DNA of 64,000 bases from Paenibacillus phytorum. GTDB lineage: Bacteria > Bacillota > Bacilli > Paenibacillales > NBRC-103111. Position 1 is the stretch's first letter. Each line of letters begins with the position of its first letter. The notes below the pieces were generated by a model. It did no database searches and had not been told where the DNA came from. It saw only the letters and a program-made list of their open reading frames with translations. The stretch is from contig NZ_WHOA01000069.1 in NCBI RefSeq assembly GCF_013141715.1, positions 1-64,000 on the forward strand, read 5' to 3'. Shown in pieces: positions 17,562 through 26,262 of this stretch. Both the position numbers and the translations under genes were made by a program.

Positions 17562-17601
17562 CCTTATTTTATGTAGGCGGTAGCCTATACGTGGAAACTG
17601 A

Positions 17602-18339
17602 TTACTGCTTAGCGTTTAAAAGCGTTTCTGGATTAACCGCTGCATTATCACTAACTTGGCGGACTTCAAAGTGCAGATGCACGCCATCCTCTTTCTCGAA
17701 CTCGTTGCGGCCCGCTTTCGCGATGATGTCGCCTTTTTTCACTTCAGCGCCTTTGGCAACTTTCACCTCAGACAAGCTTTGGTAAACACTGATCAAACCA
17801 TTGCTGTGTGTAATTTCGACGAGACTGCCAACAACCGGATTCTGTTCAACCGCAGTCACCTTGCCACTCAGAGCAGCTAATACTTCGAAGGCTGCGCCAT
17901 CTTTGGCTTTCAAGTCAATAGCAGTATGCGGCGTCAATTGATCGTTATATTGGATCATTGCCGTCTGCTTCACTTCATTCGTTGCATTCGTGTCATAGAA
18001 AGGGATGGAGACATCGACCAATGTTCTGTCTTTAACAGGCCACTGTATCGTTTCGGTTTGTGCGTTGACCGCGACCGCCCCGTCCGGTGCTTTGGTAGAG
18101 TCTGTCGCTTTGTCACTGCTGCTAACCTTAATGCCCAGATCTTCTTGGCTGACTGTCTTCGTCCCGGCGTCCTGGTACACCCACATTAAGGTTAAGATAA
18201 TTGCTGCTGCTGCCATATACGTTGCTGGGAATACCCACTTCTTAGCAAGCAACCTCTTCCATGTGGATGTCGTACTTTGCGCTCCTTGTGCAGTTTTAGG
18301 AGCTTCTTCTTTTTGAAAACCTTTGTTTTGATCATTCAT
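17602..18339 (-). CDS. spoIIQ: SpoIIQ-like forespore membrane protein, M23/LytM fold
   Basis: 245 residues: a cytoplasmic tail, one membrane segment (~36-55), then an outside LytM/M23 domain. SpoIIQ in the forespore membrane pairs with SpoIIIAH across the intermembrane space during engulfment. The start is ATG 18339 with GAGGTGAT before it. The zinc motif looks complete: HTAID (H138, D142) and HLH (H221, H223). B. subtilis SpoIIQ, as I recall it, has Ser in place of the first His and is inactive, so this copy may retain endopeptidase activity. Position between spoIID and spoIIID supports the call. Confidence 0.88.
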   Translation of the reverse strand: MNDQNKGFQKEEAPKTAQGAQSTTSTWKRLLAKKWVFPATYMAAAAIILTLMWVYQDAGTKTVSQEDLGIKVSSSDKATDSTKAPDGAVAVNAQTETIQWPVKDRTLVDVSIPFYDTNATNEVKQTAMIQYNDQLTPHTAIDLKAKDGAAFEVLAALSGKVTAVEQNPVVGSLVEITHSNGLISVYQSLSEVKVAKGAEVKKGDIIAKAGRNEFEKEDGVHLHFEVRQVSDNAAVNPETLLNAKQ

Positions 18340-18421
18340 GGTTATCACCTCATCAACCATTCTTGACACATTTAAAGGTTTTATACTTGAAGAAAGATAT
18401 TTTTATAGAAACGTTAAAGGA

Positions 18422-19474
18422 TTACGATTTTTGGATAAAAGGTGTCGCTTTTTCGATAGAGATACCTGTGTAATAGTAGGTTACGATTTGCTCCGCGGTT
18501 TTACCTTCCTTCGCCATACCATTGGCGCCCCATTGACTTAAGCCAACACCGTGGCCATATCCGTAGGTGGTAATCGTGATTTTGGAGCCTGACCATTTCC
18601 ACGTAAATTGAGAGGATGCTAGTCCTAGCTTCTCTCGTACTTCACGACCTGAAAATATTTTGCCTCCAATGGTTATAGTTTTAATCCGGTGACCGGTCGA
18701 CCACGCTAGTACTTTCATATTTTTGGTGCTTGTACCTGTTGTTGCTATACTCGTAACGCCTAGTTTCTGAAGCATACTCTTGTAACTAAGATCAACGGTT
18801 TCTTGATAGCGAGAAGATAGCTTTATATCCCAGGGGCTTGGCACACTGCGCAGGTAGGGACTCTTGAATGGCCAGTAATCTTCCGAGTTTTCGGTGTATC
18901 CATTACTTGTCGAGAAAAAGGTGGCGTTGATAGGTTTATGCTCATAAGTGAGGATTAGATCTTTGGTTTCATTCACGGCTCTATCGATTTTGGCCATATT
19001 CGTTTCGTAACGCTTGTCCCATCTGTCTCTTAGCTCTTGTTCCGTGATATAAGCTTGATGCGCAGTTGTGTCTGTCACAAGTGCATCGCTAACCGGCATA
19101 TTGCTATAATCCTTCTCTAGCACTCTACGCACGACATAAGTCCTAGCCGCCATAGCCTGCGCTTTGAGCGCCTCCAGTTCGAATTCGACCGGCATTTCGG
19201 CGGCGAGCACACCTTTCACATACTGTTCCAGCGGCACCGTCTCAATCGTCGCTTTCTTGGTCAGATACACGGGAATCATTAGGCCTTGTTCGGTGATTGT
19301 TTCCTCGGTCAATCCGTTTTTCGCAATTTGGATGGGAGGTGGCGCGCCGCTATCCGGAATCTTTTTAACTAGCAAACCTGGAACGATAATAGTCACACAT
19401 AGCATGGAAGATAAGCAAACAGCCATCCAAAGGATGACCCTGTGGTTAATCACGCGTTTCTTCTTCAACATCAT
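18422..19474 (-). CDS. spoIID: Stage II sporulation protein SpoIID, lytic transglycosylase
   Basis: 350 residues with one N-terminal membrane anchor. SpoIID cleaves peptidoglycan glycan strands during engulfment together with SpoIIM and SpoIIP. Family marks are the segment LEQYVKGVLAAEMPVEF, the catalytic-region LKAQAMAARTYVVRRV and the C-terminal YGHGVGLSQWGANGMA. The first of two ATG codons has GGAGG eight bases upstream. It follows murA with a 600-base gap that holds the murA terminator, and spoIIQ comes next. Expected to depend on sigma-E, though I could not place the promoter. Confidence 0.95.
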   Translation of the reverse strand: MMLKKKRVINHRVILWMAVCLSSMLCVTIIVPGLLVKKIPDSGAPPPIQIAKNGLTEETITEQGLMIPVYLTKKATIETVPLEQYVKGVLAAEMPVEFELEALKAQAMAARTYVVRRVLEKDYSNMPVSDALVTDTTAHQAYITEQELRDRWDKRYETNMAKIDRAVNETKDLILTYEHKPINATFFSTSNGYTENSEDYWPFKSPYLRSVPSPWDIKLSSRYQETVDLSYKSMLQKLGVTSIATTGTSTKNMKVLAWSTGHRIKTITIGGKIFSGREVREKLGLASSQFTWKWSGSKITITTYGYGHGVGLSQWGANGMAKEGKTAEQIVTYYYTGISIEKATPFIQKS

Positions 19475-20056
19475 CTAAGCAGCCTCCATAAGCGCGTTTA
19501 CTAGTAGGTAGTTGATATGACTTAGCTTATGAGAGGGATTGCTAGAATAGAACAATGGACTATCTGTTAAAAATCTCGTGAGATTGTGTATGCTAGAGCA
19601 TCCGGGGAACCTCAACTGTTGCTTGTAACTGTGCAGCCACTGCTTTTCCATTATTACGGAATGCTGGTAAGCATCGTTGTACTTCATCACATTAATGCAC
19701 AAGCTCCCATGACAGATCAAACCGCCACTAGCAAGAATAAAAATGCATGTACTATGATTTAGCCGACTACCAGTCATCTTCATCTAACCGCAGCACTCTT
19801 AAGGAACTGTTCAAGTTACATTAGTTGTAAAACATGCAGTTAAATTAGACTCAGCAACCCTATTTTTATGAATTACCTGTATTTCCTACATTAAATGCAC
19901 CCGAAATGCTCCTATTGAATCCTTTGAGGTAATATTTGCTGCACATTTTGCAGGTAATTACCTCCAAATGGCATACAAAGCATATTTTTGATGCACTAAA
20001 TGCATCTTTTTTTCGCACTTACTCTCACAAAACGAGGGGGCATAAGGACGGACAAC
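19475..20056. other. Gene-poor 580-base interval with paired structures
   Basis: No supported gene: a 102-codon frame at 19475-19783 has no ribosome site and no recognisable product. An interrupted palindrome at 19926-19964 pairs GAGGTAAT with ATTACCTC and, inside, CTGCA with TGCAG. A second hairpin (GATGCA/TGCATC, 19990-20006) is followed by seven T on the plus strand. The spoIID promoter must lie in this interval but was not identified. Confidence 0.5.
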
Positions 20057-20092
20057 AAAAAAGAACCATCGGGGTAACCCCCAATGGTTCTT
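20057..20092 (-). terminator. Terminator after murA
   Basis: Outer arms AAGAACCAT/ATGGTTCTT and inner GGGG/CCCC, then TTTTTTGTTG on the minus strand. It lies 12 bases after the murA stop. Confidence 0.92.
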
Positions 20093-20103
20093 CAAACACA
20101 ATC

Positions 20104-21423
20104 CTAAGCAAGCGTCGGCTGGATGTTGAAAAAACCCAACTCCGCAGCTTCCTGCTCCACTTCTTGCGGAACCGATCTGTGAATATCGGCACCTAACTCA
20201 CGCAGTACGTCAGTAATATCGACATACCCGCGATCTATATGGTGAACGCCTGTAATCTCGGTTTCACCTTCTGCAGCTAACGCCGCTAGAATGAGGGCTG
20301 CCCCTGCCCGCAGGTCTGTTGCGCATACTTTCGCGCCCTGCAGCTTGGCATTGCCGCTCACGATAGCTGTACGGCCATCGACTTTGATATGAGCATTCAT
20401 GTTCGAGAACTCCTCGACATGCATGAACCGATTCTCGAACACAGTCTCGGTTACGAGGCTCGTGCCGTCCGCCACCATCAGCAGCGCCATCATTTGCGAC
20501 TGCATATCGGTTGGGAAGCCCGGATACGGCAGCGTCTTCACATCAACCGCACGAAGCGGCCCCGAAGCGCAGACACGAATACCGTTCTCATCTTCTTCGA
20601 TGATAACGCCCATTTCCTGCATTTTAGAAATTACAGGTCGGAGATGGTCACCAATGGCGCCCTCCATATACAGTTCACTACCAGTAATAGCTGCGGCAAT
20701 CATATATGTACCCGCTTCTACGCGATCCGGAATAACCGTATGTACAACACCACGAAGTTTCTCTACGCCTTCTATGCGAATAACACCTGTTCCTGCCCCG
20801 CGAATCGTCGCGCCCATGGCATTCAAGTAATTCGCCAAATCGACAATTTCCGGCTCTTTAGCAGCATTCTCAATGATGGTTGTGCCCTCAGCGAGCGTAG
20901 CTGCCATCATAATGTTCTCGGTTGCGCCTACACTGGCTACATCGAGATAAATTTTGGCACCCTTCAGGCGCCCTTTCACTTTTGCTTCGATATACCCTTG
21001 ACCCAGTTCAATATCGGCACCCATCGCTTCAAAGCCTTTGAGATGCTGATCAATTGGCCTTGTGCCAATCGCACAGCCGCCTGGGAGCGAAATTCTCGCT
21101 TGACCAAGCCTTGCTAACAAAGGACCCATCACGAGGAAAGAGGCTCTCATTTTACGGACTAGATCATAAGATGCTTCACATGTGTTAATGTTATGAGCAC
21201 GAACACGAATAACCTGACGGTCATATTCCACTTCAATACCTAAGCTTTGCAATACTTTATTAATGACTAGTACATCGTCAAGGGGAGGCGCATCATGGAT
21301 GACGCTTTCACCTTCCGAACCCAGAATGGAAGCTGCAATAATCGGTAGAACCGCATTCTTTGCTCCGTTGATTTTCACATTGCCAGCTAACTTTCGGCCA
21401 CCGCGGACGATAATTTTGCTCAT
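20104..21423 (-). CDS. murA: UDP-N-acetylglucosamine 1-carboxyvinyltransferase MurA
   Basis: Cytoplasmic enzyme that transfers enolpyruvate from PEP to UDP-GlcNAc, the first committed step of peptidoglycan synthesis and the target of fosfomycin. The N-terminus [21 protein letters not shown], the catalytic loop [19 protein letters not shown] with its active Cys, and the late [15 protein letters not shown] block are intact. 439 residues from ATG 21423; the preceding ATG (21426) is only four bases from GGAGG, so the second is preferred. Position before spoIID matches murAA in B. subtilis. Confidence 0.95.
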   Translation of the reverse strand: MSKIIVRGGRKLAGNVKINGAKNAVLPIIAASILGSEGESVIHDAPPLDDVLVINKVLQSLGIEVEYDRQVIRVRAHNINTCEASYDLVRKMRASFLVMGPLLARLGQARISLPGGCAIGTRPIDQHLKGFEAMGADIELGQGYIEAKVKGRLKGAKIYLDVASVGATENIMMAATLAEGTTIIENAAKEPEIVDLANYLNAMGATIRGAGTGVIRIEGVEKLRGVVHTVIPDRVEAGTYMIAAAITGSELYMEGAIGDHLRPVISKMQEMGVIIEEDENGIRVCASGPLRAVDVKTLPYPGFPTDMQSQMMALLMVADGTSLVTETVFENRFMHVEEFSNMNAHIKVDGRTAIVSGNAKLQGAKVCATDLRAGAALILAALAAEGETEITGVHHIDRGYVDITDVLRELGADIHRSVPQEVEQEAAELGFFNIQPTLA

Positions 21424-21621
21424 CATGGTCCCTCCGCGCACTTATTTTAAATTACAAGGTTTTGCACATTTCTTAAGTTTATCATTTCAACCCATGCAGT
21501 TACAACTGTGTTCTTTTGGTATTCCGACTGACCTACATAGAGTTCGGAGAAGGTTTCATTTTTCGATCCGTTCTATTATCCATTGTTGACAACAAACTTG
21601 CGCATTATTCGAAAAATGTGA

Positions 21622-21882
21622 TTAAAACATCTTACCGAAGCCCATAGAAAGTCCTAAATACTGGATAAAAAAACTGGCAACCAAGTGTCCGAGGGCAATA
21701 GAAAGCAAAATTTGTAGCATAATCGCTTGAGCAGCTTTAGGCCTTTTGAGCAGGACATCGAAGCGGAACGCTTGCAGCGCCCACCACGATAGGCCAATAC
21801 ACATGATGTAGACAGCAATATCCACCATATTCATCATCGAAGCATATTTCGCCGCTTCATTCCATTTGTCTGTATCTGCCAT
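21622..21882 (-). CDS. DUF1146 (YwzB-like) small membrane protein
   Basis: 86 residues with two hydrophobic segments (about residues 19-38 and 52-76) and a charged loop between them. It resembles the DUF1146/YwzB family found just before murAA in B. subtilis, and here it stands in the same place, 200 bases before murA. GAGGAG is six bases before the ATG. The protease gene ends 19 bases upstream. Function unknown. The family call rests on size, topology and location. Confidence 0.72.
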   Translation of the reverse strand: MADTDKWNEAAKYASMMNMVDIAVYIMCIGLSWWALQAFRFDVLLKRPKAAQAIMLQILLSIALGHLVASFFIQYLGLSMGFGKMF

Positions 21883-21901
21883 AAGTCACTCCTCTTCGGT
21901 T

Positions 21902-24430
21902 TTACCGATTCATTACTTTAGCGAGCAGTGTTACGAATTCAGCTCGTGTTGCTTGCTCATCAGGCCGGAAGGTGCCATCCGAATAGCCGCTTATCCAACC
22001 ATCCGCCGACATTTGTTTCAGGATCCCCACACCCCAATACGTATCATTCACATCGCTAAAAGGGGAGTTGCCCCGTTTTTTCCCTGTCATATTCATGCTG
22101 CGGGCAAGCATCTGTGTCATCTCCATACGTGTAAGCGTACGATCAGGCCCGAATGTTCCATCCGGGTAACCGTCCACAATATTTGCTTGAACCGCTTTAG
22201 CTACGTAATCGTAAGCCCAATGCGAAGCATCCATATCGCTGAAACGCAGCCCCTGACGTTTAGACAGCTTCAAAGCTCGCGTCAATACCGTTGCTGCCTC
22301 CGCACGTGTAATAGGTTGATTGGGAGCAAAACGGTAGTTTCCGTAACCACTAATCACACCTTGCTCCGTAAGTTGGCTAATGGCATCCTTTGCCCAGTGT
22401 CCATCAATATCAGCAAATCCGCTCACCAGCGCGTAGCTGCCAACTTTTAACCGATACATTTGACTCATAAACCATTGGTTGGCTTGAAGCTTGATATAAT
22501 AGGTGCCTGCAGGCAGGGTTTTCTCGATAAAGAATTGATCCGTACCATAATCATTTCGATATAAGCCTTGTTCCTTCAAAGAACTATCATATAGCGTCGC
22601 ATATAAAATTCGTGATGTCGGTATGTTCGTTAACCTCACTTGGGCGAGACCGTCTTTGCTCATGCGGAATTCGAACCAATCCACATCATCACTTTTGTTA
22701 AATACACCCTCATACACGGAATTCATCGCAGCAAAAGTAGCTTGGTACGATTTATCATTCGGCTCATTCGGATCGATCAGCTTCGGCGTGTATTCAATTT
22801 CTAACGTATACTCACCCGTAATCGGTTCTGAGTAATCCTTCATATTGCTGACACGAATGTAATACTGACCTGGGAGCAGATCCATTTGGGAGCTGACCTC
22901 AATGCCTCCATCTCCGGCTTGGTCGATCGTAATCGACTTCTCCCCTTCCTTCTGAAAAAGGATCATCGGATCTATGCGTCCTGTATCTACGGATAGCCTG
23001 ATTCGCATTGTGCCTGAGTCTTTTAGGGATATTGCAAACCAATCCAGATCTCCTTTTTGATGAAAAGTACCTCGGATAGATTGACTCCGATCAGGTAAAA
23101 CGAATGCTTTATACTGCTTATCATTATCCTCAAATGGATCCTTATAGATAGCAAAATCCGTCCGCATCGAGTAATTTAACGCCGTCTTGCGGGAGCGATC
23201 CACCGTCTGCAGCTGTACATACGTGCGTCCTTTGGTCACAGAAACCATGAAAGGCTGACTTCCGTCCGATGTACTATTCGCAATAAACGTTTCTCCAGAG
23301 TCGAAACGAACTCGGACACCCGAGCTGTCTGCGCTATTCAGCCATAATTTAATAAACCCATCATAGTTCGCATCAATGGCGTACCAATCTTGGTCTTGCG
23401 CCGAACTAAGTACAGCTTTAACAGCCGTATGAACCGGCAATATGGCAGCCTGATTCATATTTTCATTAGGCTCAAAGTAATCCTCACTGTACGGCTTCGT
23501 CAGTGCCAAATCCACTCTTAACAACCCATAGCCCGTTCTGGAATCCCATCCCCCTGACGCCAAGTCTTCTGCCGTCTGCTCGAGCTGTGCACGAACTTGA
23601 TACACGTTCATACTCGGGTATTTGCCCCATACCAAAGCTGCAGCTGCAGCAACCTGGGGTGCAGACATGGAACTTCCATCTTGGTACTGATAGCCGCCAC
23701 CTAGTGCTGTTGTGTATACATCCCAAGGCGCCACAAGATCCAGCTCCGGCCCAAAGTTCGAACGAGGGTCAGCAAGCCTTTCCGAGTTAACGCCCCCTAC
23801 AGCTAGAACAGTTGGATATGCCGCAGGGTATTTCACACTTGTACTTTCATTACCAACAGCGGCAACGAGCAGTACATTATGCTCCTCTGCATACTGCACA
23901 ATGCCTTCCATGTAATCGGAATATTTGTTTAGGCCTAGGGAAAGCACTACGATTTTCGCGCCGTGATCCACTGCGTACTTAATGCCTTCGCCAAGCTTTG
24001 CTTCGCCGCCTGTACCGTCGGCCTCCAATGCTTTGATTGGCATAATTTTGGCATTAGGAGCTATGCCTGCAATCCCTTTATCGTTATTGAACGTGGCCGC
24101 AATGATACCTGCTACGTTCGTTCCATGTCCATTATCATCTTGAGGCTTTTTCGAAGGCTGAAGCAGATTCACACCATCAACCAAACTACCTACTAAATCA
24201 GGATGTGCAAGATCAACGCCCGTATCGACGACCGCTACGACAATGGGTGTCCGGGAATCTCCAGCCGCAGCCCATGCTTGATCGATGTGGATCATGTCCA
24301 AATAGGTTTGTTTCACCCTCATAGGATCCGTTGATACCGGGTAGGCTGCTTCTACTTTCGTTATCATCCCTGTAAGTCCCACAACAAGCATCATTAGTAC
24401 AATGAGCCAAAGGTGTCGAGTACATTTCAT
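21902..24430 (-). CDS. Subtilisin-family (S8) serine protease with PPC repeats and three SLH domains
   Basis: 842-residue exported protease. After a signal peptide (residues 1-29) comes an S8 catalytic domain with Asp69 (VAVVDTGVD), His102 (NGHGTNVAG), oxyanion Asn193 (VGNES) and Ser253 (GSSMSAP), so the triad is complete. Unusually little separates the signal peptide from the domain, and no I9 propeptide is apparent. Residues ~325-665 hold three beta domains of the bacterial prepeptidase C-terminal type, each with a D-W-Y/F motif (QDWYAI, LDWFAI, VDWFEF). The end carries three SLH repeats, so the enzyme should sit on the wall polymer made by the csaB pathway. Substrate unknown. Confidence 0.92.
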   Translation of the reverse strand: MKCTRHLWLIVLMMLVVGLTGMITKVEAAYPVSTDPMRVKQTYLDMIHIDQAWAAAGDSRTPIVVAVVDTGVDLAHPDLVGSLVDGVNLLQPSKKPQDDNGHGTNVAGIIAATFNNDKGIAGIAPNAKIMPIKALEADGTGGEAKLGEGIKYAVDHGAKIVVLSLGLNKYSDYMEGIVQYAEEHNVLLVAAVGNESTSVKYPAAYPTVLAVGGVNSERLADPRSNFGPELDLVAPWDVYTTALGGGYQYQDGSSMSAPQVAAAAALVWGKYPSMNVYQVRAQLEQTAEDLASGGWDSRTGYGLLRVDLALTKPYSEDYFEPNENMNQAAILPVHTAVKAVLSSAQDQDWYAIDANYDGFIKLWLNSADSSGVRVRFDSGETFIANSTSDGSQPFMVSVTKGRTYVQLQTVDRSRKTALNYSMRTDFAIYKDPFEDNDKQYKAFVLPDRSQSIRGTFHQKGDLDWFAISLKDSGTMRIRLSVDTGRIDPMILFQKEGEKSITIDQAGDGGIEVSSQMDLLPGQYYIRVSNMKDYSEPITGEYTLEIEYTPKLIDPNEPNDKSYQATFAAMNSVYEGVFNKSDDVDWFEFRMSKDGLAQVRLTNIPTSRILYATLYDSSLKEQGLYRNDYGTDQFFIEKTLPAGTYYIKLQANQWFMSQMYRLKVGSYALVSGFADIDGHWAKDAISQLTEQGVISGYGNYRFAPNQPITRAEAATVLTRALKLSKRQGLRFSDMDASHWAYDYVAKAVQANIVDGYPDGTFGPDRTLTRMEMTQMLARSMNMTGKKRGNSPFSDVNDTYWGVGILKQMSADGWISGYSDGTFRPDEQATRAEFVTLLAKVMNR

Positions 24431-24698
24431 GAAATCACAAGTCCTTTTTGTTGTATGATCTTTTTTCCTTCTCTATCTATACCACATTACTCGTCTTCTC
24501 GATATATATAACGGTTTTTCGTCGCAAAAAGTTCAGAACTTGAGCAAATATTTTTGCATGTATGTATGGGATGGCAGTCAATCATTCTCCTGTATATTGT
24601 ACATCGAAATGACAGGCCGTGAAGCCTTTGGAATAATTTGCTGTAAAAGCGATAAATGACTTATTCATCTGGAATCAGCCGAACGCGTAAACCAACAC
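24431..24698. other. Intergenic stretch before the protease gene
   Basis: About 270 bases with no gene, no clear promoter and no repeat that I can support. It separates the protease gene from the nuoN terminator. Confidence 0.5.
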
Positions 24699-24736
24699 AA
24701 AAAAGCCTTCCCCCGCACTTACGCAGGGAAAGGCTT
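24699..24736 (-). terminator. Terminator of the nuo operon
   Basis: Arms AAGCCTT/AAGGCTT with inner CCC/GGG and GC pairs, followed by TTTTTTGTG on the minus strand. It begins 11 bases after the nuoN stop. Confidence 0.9.
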
Positions 24737-24746
24737 ATTCATAAAT

Positions 24747-26258
24747 TTACATAATCAGAAAATCCTTCGTCAAGGAGAAAATGGCTTCGATGCCTTTCAG
24801 CACAAGGTGTGGAACAACACCCAACGCCACGCTGATGAGGGCACATGACCAAACCGTTATCCCTAACGGAATCGACACCTTAATCTCGGCAGGCTCGTAA
24901 TCGCTGCGCATAAACATTTGGCGTACGATACCGAAATAGTAGTAAAAGGATACCACGCTGGTAGCGATCATAAGTGACCCTAGCCAATAGTGCTGGGTCT
25001 GCATCGTTCCCAGGATGATGTAGAGCTTCCCGAAAAACCCGCCAGACAAAGGAATACCGGCCAATGAAAGCACGATGAGTACCATAGCTACGGCTGTTAT
25101 TGGGGCCCTGTAATAGAGACCAGCGAAACCTTTCGCCTCGGTATGGCCTTCTGCCTGCTCAATAATCATCAGCACAGCGAAAGCCCCGATGTTCATAAAC
25201 AAGTACGCGATCAAGTAGAAAATAAATTCAGAGAAGTTCGCGTAATGGGTACCGGAAAAGTAAGTTCCGATCGGAACGAGTAAGTAACCTGCATTGGCAA
25301 TTCCTGAGTAGGCCAAAAGCCTTTTCATATTCGTTTGCTTCAGCGCAATAAAATTACCGGTTACCATCGCGATGGCAGCCATCACCGATATGGCCAGGAA
25401 CACATCCGATTGAAAGCTGCTGTCTTCAAAGCTGCTAAATCCAAACAACACGTAGAATACGCGGAATAGGATGGCGAAGCCGGCGCCCTTGGACACGACA
25501 GCCAAAAATGCCGTCACAGGCGTCGGTGCGCCTTGGTACACATCCGGTGCCCAGCTGTGGAATGGGGCAGCGGCGATTTTGAAGCCGAAGCCAGCTAGCA
25601 GCATGAAGAATGCTACATAAAGCAGCGGCTCGTAAGCAGTTACGAGTGATGGAAGAGCAGCACCAATTTGGGACAAATTGCTGGAACCGACCATCCCGTA
25701 TAGGAAGGACATGCCATACAAGATGATCGCGGATGAAATACCGCCCATGACCAAATACTTGAAGGCACCCTCGTTAGATTTGTTATCTTTCTTCTTCATA
25801 GCTACGAGCAAGTACGAAGTAATACTCAACAGCTCCAACCCAACGTACAGCGTGATAAGGTCACCCGAGGATGACATAATCATGGCGCCGAGCGCTGCGG
25901 GCAGATAGAAGTAGTAATACTCCCCAACATGTGGGATGGCATCTTCTTTGATGAAGCCTAAGCTCATCAAGACAACGAAGCCAGTACCTAATAAAGTAAA
26001 CAATTTGAGCAGATTCGAGAAATCATCCACTCTGTAGCTATTATTGAGCAGCCCAATAGCCTCTTCTGGATTCAACTGCAAAACAACGAATATCGCAGAA
26101 ATAGCGATGCCAACCAACGTCAGCCATCCAATTATTGAACGACTAAGTCTGTTTGGGAGGACCAAATCCAAGAGAGATAGGATGATCGCGGTGGCAACCA
26201 GCGAAAGCTCAGGGAGCAGATGCACTAAATCAGCAACATGGAGTCTTATCTGTTCCAC
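24747..26258 (-). CDS. nuoN: NADH-quinone oxidoreductase subunit N
   Basis: 503 residues, about 14 membrane helices, of the Mrp-antiporter-like family that forms proton channels in the complex I membrane arm. The segment GAFKYLVMGGISSAIILYG with its conserved Lys, and APDVYQGAPTPVTAFLAVVSKGA with the second channel Lys, are present. GTG start with AGGAGG eight bases before it. It begins four bases after the nuoM stop and is the last gene of the operon. Confidence 0.95.
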   Translation of the reverse strand: MEQIRLHVADLVHLLPELSLVATAIILSLLDLVLPNRLSRSIIGWLTLVGIAISAIFVVLQLNPEEAIGLLNNSYRVDDFSNLLKLFTLLGTGFVVLMSLGFIKEDAIPHVGEYYYFYLPAALGAMIMSSSGDLITLYVGLELLSITSYLLVAMKKKDNKSNEGAFKYLVMGGISSAIILYGMSFLYGMVGSSNLSQIGAALPSLVTAYEPLLYVAFFMLLAGFGFKIAAAPFHSWAPDVYQGAPTPVTAFLAVVSKGAGFAILFRVFYVLFGFSSFEDSSFQSDVFLAISVMAAIAMVTGNFIALKQTNMKRLLAYSGIANAGYLLVPIGTYFSGTHYANFSEFIFYLIAYLFMNIGAFAVLMIIEQAEGHTEAKGFAGLYYRAPITAVAMVLIVLSLAGIPLSGGFFGKLYIILGTMQTQHYWLGSLMIATSVVSFYYYFGIVRQMFMRSDYEPAEIKVSIPLGITVWSCALISVALGVVPHLVLKGIEAIFSLTKDFLIM

Positions 26259-26262
26259 CGGT

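Noticed and set aside
19475-19783. 102-codon minus-strand frame before spoIID
   Set aside because: No Shine-Dalgarno, no recognisable motif, and it ends on the spoIID ribosome site.
20389-21117. 242-codon open frame on plus across murA
   Set aside because: It lies wholly antisense to a complete murA, has no ribosome site and a composition unlike real proteins.
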